Source: Psychrobacter sp. Choline-02u-9
GTDB lineage: Bacteria > Pseudomonadota > Gammaproteobacteria > Pseudomonadales > Moraxellaceae
Reading direction: 5' to 3'
Assembly (NCBI RefSeq): GCF_002836505.1
Contig: NZ_PJBF01000045.1
Coordinates: forward strand, 1-64,000
DNA length: 64,000 nucleotides
Below, one piece after another: positions 63,484 to 64,000 of the stretch; the stretch's first letter is position 1, and each line of letters starts with the position of its first letter. The notes below the pieces were generated by a model, which had not been told where the DNA came from, searched no databases, and saw only the letters and a list, made by a program, of their open reading frames with translations. Both the position numbers and the translations under genes were made by a program.

Positions 63484-64000
63484 TTAGGAGTCACTAGGTT
63501 TGCCATGTGGAGCCAACCACTTAGCAAACCATCCTGATAGATCATCCATCAAGGTATAGACGACAGGAATAACAACCAAGCTCAATAGCGTAGAGGTCAC
63601 CAGACCACCCAGTACCGCTGCTGCCATCGGTCGCCTAAAAGTAGGATCTGCATCACCCCAACCAAATACTAGGGGCAACATACCTGCACCCATCGCAATA
63701 GTTGTCATGATAATAGGCCGTGCACGCTTGCGGCATGCATCTACGATAGCCTCAAAACGCGCCAGCCCTCGGCGTTGGGCAATCAACGCGTAATCGACCA
63801 GCAGGATTGAGTTTTTGGTCGCAATACCCATGAGCATAATAAAACCAATCATCGAAGGCATCGATAAGCTGCTATTTGTAATAACCAAGCCGACAAACGC
63901 CCCACCAATCGACAGAGGTAACGCCATCAGAATGGTAAAAGGCTGCAACAAACGACCAAAAAGTAGAATCAGCACGCCTAAAATACAAACCACACCGACG
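63484..64000 (-). CDS. RND efflux permease, C-terminal part (runs off the window)
   Basis: The visible 170 or so residues are the end of an AcrB/MexB-type inner-membrane pump. LQPFTILMALPLSIGGAFVG, MPSMIGFIMLMGIATKNSIL, RRGLARFEAIVDACRKRARP, IIMTTIAMGAGMLPLVFG and RRPMAAAVLGGLVTSTLLSL match the last transmembrane bundle. The frame is open to 64000, so the gene continues beyond the edge. Substrates cannot be judged from this part. Confidence 0.9.
   Translation of the reverse strand, partial: VGVVCILGVLILLFGRLLQPFTILMALPLSIGGAFVGLVITNSSLSMPSMIGFIMLMGIATKNSILLVDYALIAQRRGLARFEAIVDACRKRARPIIMTTIAMGAGMLPLVFGWGDADPTFRRPMAAAVLGGLVTSTLLSLVVIPVVYTLMDDLSGWFAKWLAPHGKPSDS

Overview
The window looks like chromosome of a gamma-proteobacterium of the Moraxellaceae, most likely Psychrobacter. 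This rests on the rsmH-ftsL-ftsI-murE-murF-mraY block, an AcnA-type aconitase, a kinase-fold ThrB, and the ribH / nusB-thiL-pgpA / glmU-glmS arrangement. The genus is an inference; no marker was searched.

Layout. (1) 1-6010: part of an integrated mobile element. It holds an inovirus Gp2-like (HUH-type) replication protein, a small zinc-ribbon protein, a DUF932 protein, a YqaJ-type exonuclease, a Gp3-like zinc protein and an AlpA regulator. Most of these sit in their own terminator-bounded cassette. No integrase is present, so the element must continue to the left. (2) 6025-11853: an AT-rich accessory zone with a secreted protein, a membrane-anchored acidic protein, a miniature element, two gene relics, a GmrSD-like DUF262/DUF1524 protein with a 157-aa partner, and two unrecognised genes. 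(3) 11997-24644: a minus-strand type I restriction-modification island, hsdM-hsdS-membrane coiled-coil protein-267-aa protein-(terminator)-secreted protein-Mrr-like nuclease-KAP NTPase-hsdR-YgjP metallopeptidase. This is the strongest candidate for a composite, incompletely described defence system. (4) 24645-29084: a GYF/poly-proline membrane protein, two lipoproteins, a secreted protein with 15-bp tandem repeats, and several relics and repeats. (5) 29085-40408: rlmA, the division and cell wall cluster, and gltX. (6) 40564-43707: a small gene, tRNA-Ala(GGC) and tRNA-Glu(TTC) from one strong promoter, a LysE exporter and an orphan HEPN protein. (7) 43771-59962: core metabolism, namely acnA, DUF3025, a YdjM-like protein, YchJ, a glutamine amidotransferase, DUF2007, thrB, hisF, ribH, nusB-thiL-pgpA, glmU and glmS. 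(8) 60264-64000: an alcohol dehydrogenase pseudogene broken by a TA-flanked miniature transposon and a nonsense codon, an EamA exporter with an AraC regulator, and the C-terminal end of an RND efflux pump.

How the genes work together. Regions 1-3 form an accessory block in which several different nucleases and NTPases lie side by side: HsdR, Mrr-like, GmrSD-like, KAP, plus an AlbA relic. That is the usual signature of a defence island next to a mobile element. HsdM, HsdS and the membrane protein are translationally coupled. An intrinsic terminator splits the hsd locus into a modification unit and a downstream unit that carries the nucleases. The housekeeping regions are ordinary, apart from long low-complexity extensions on FtsI, RsmH and NusB and an unusual 306-bp rsmH-ftsL gap. 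All calls were made by reading the sequence; no database search was possible.
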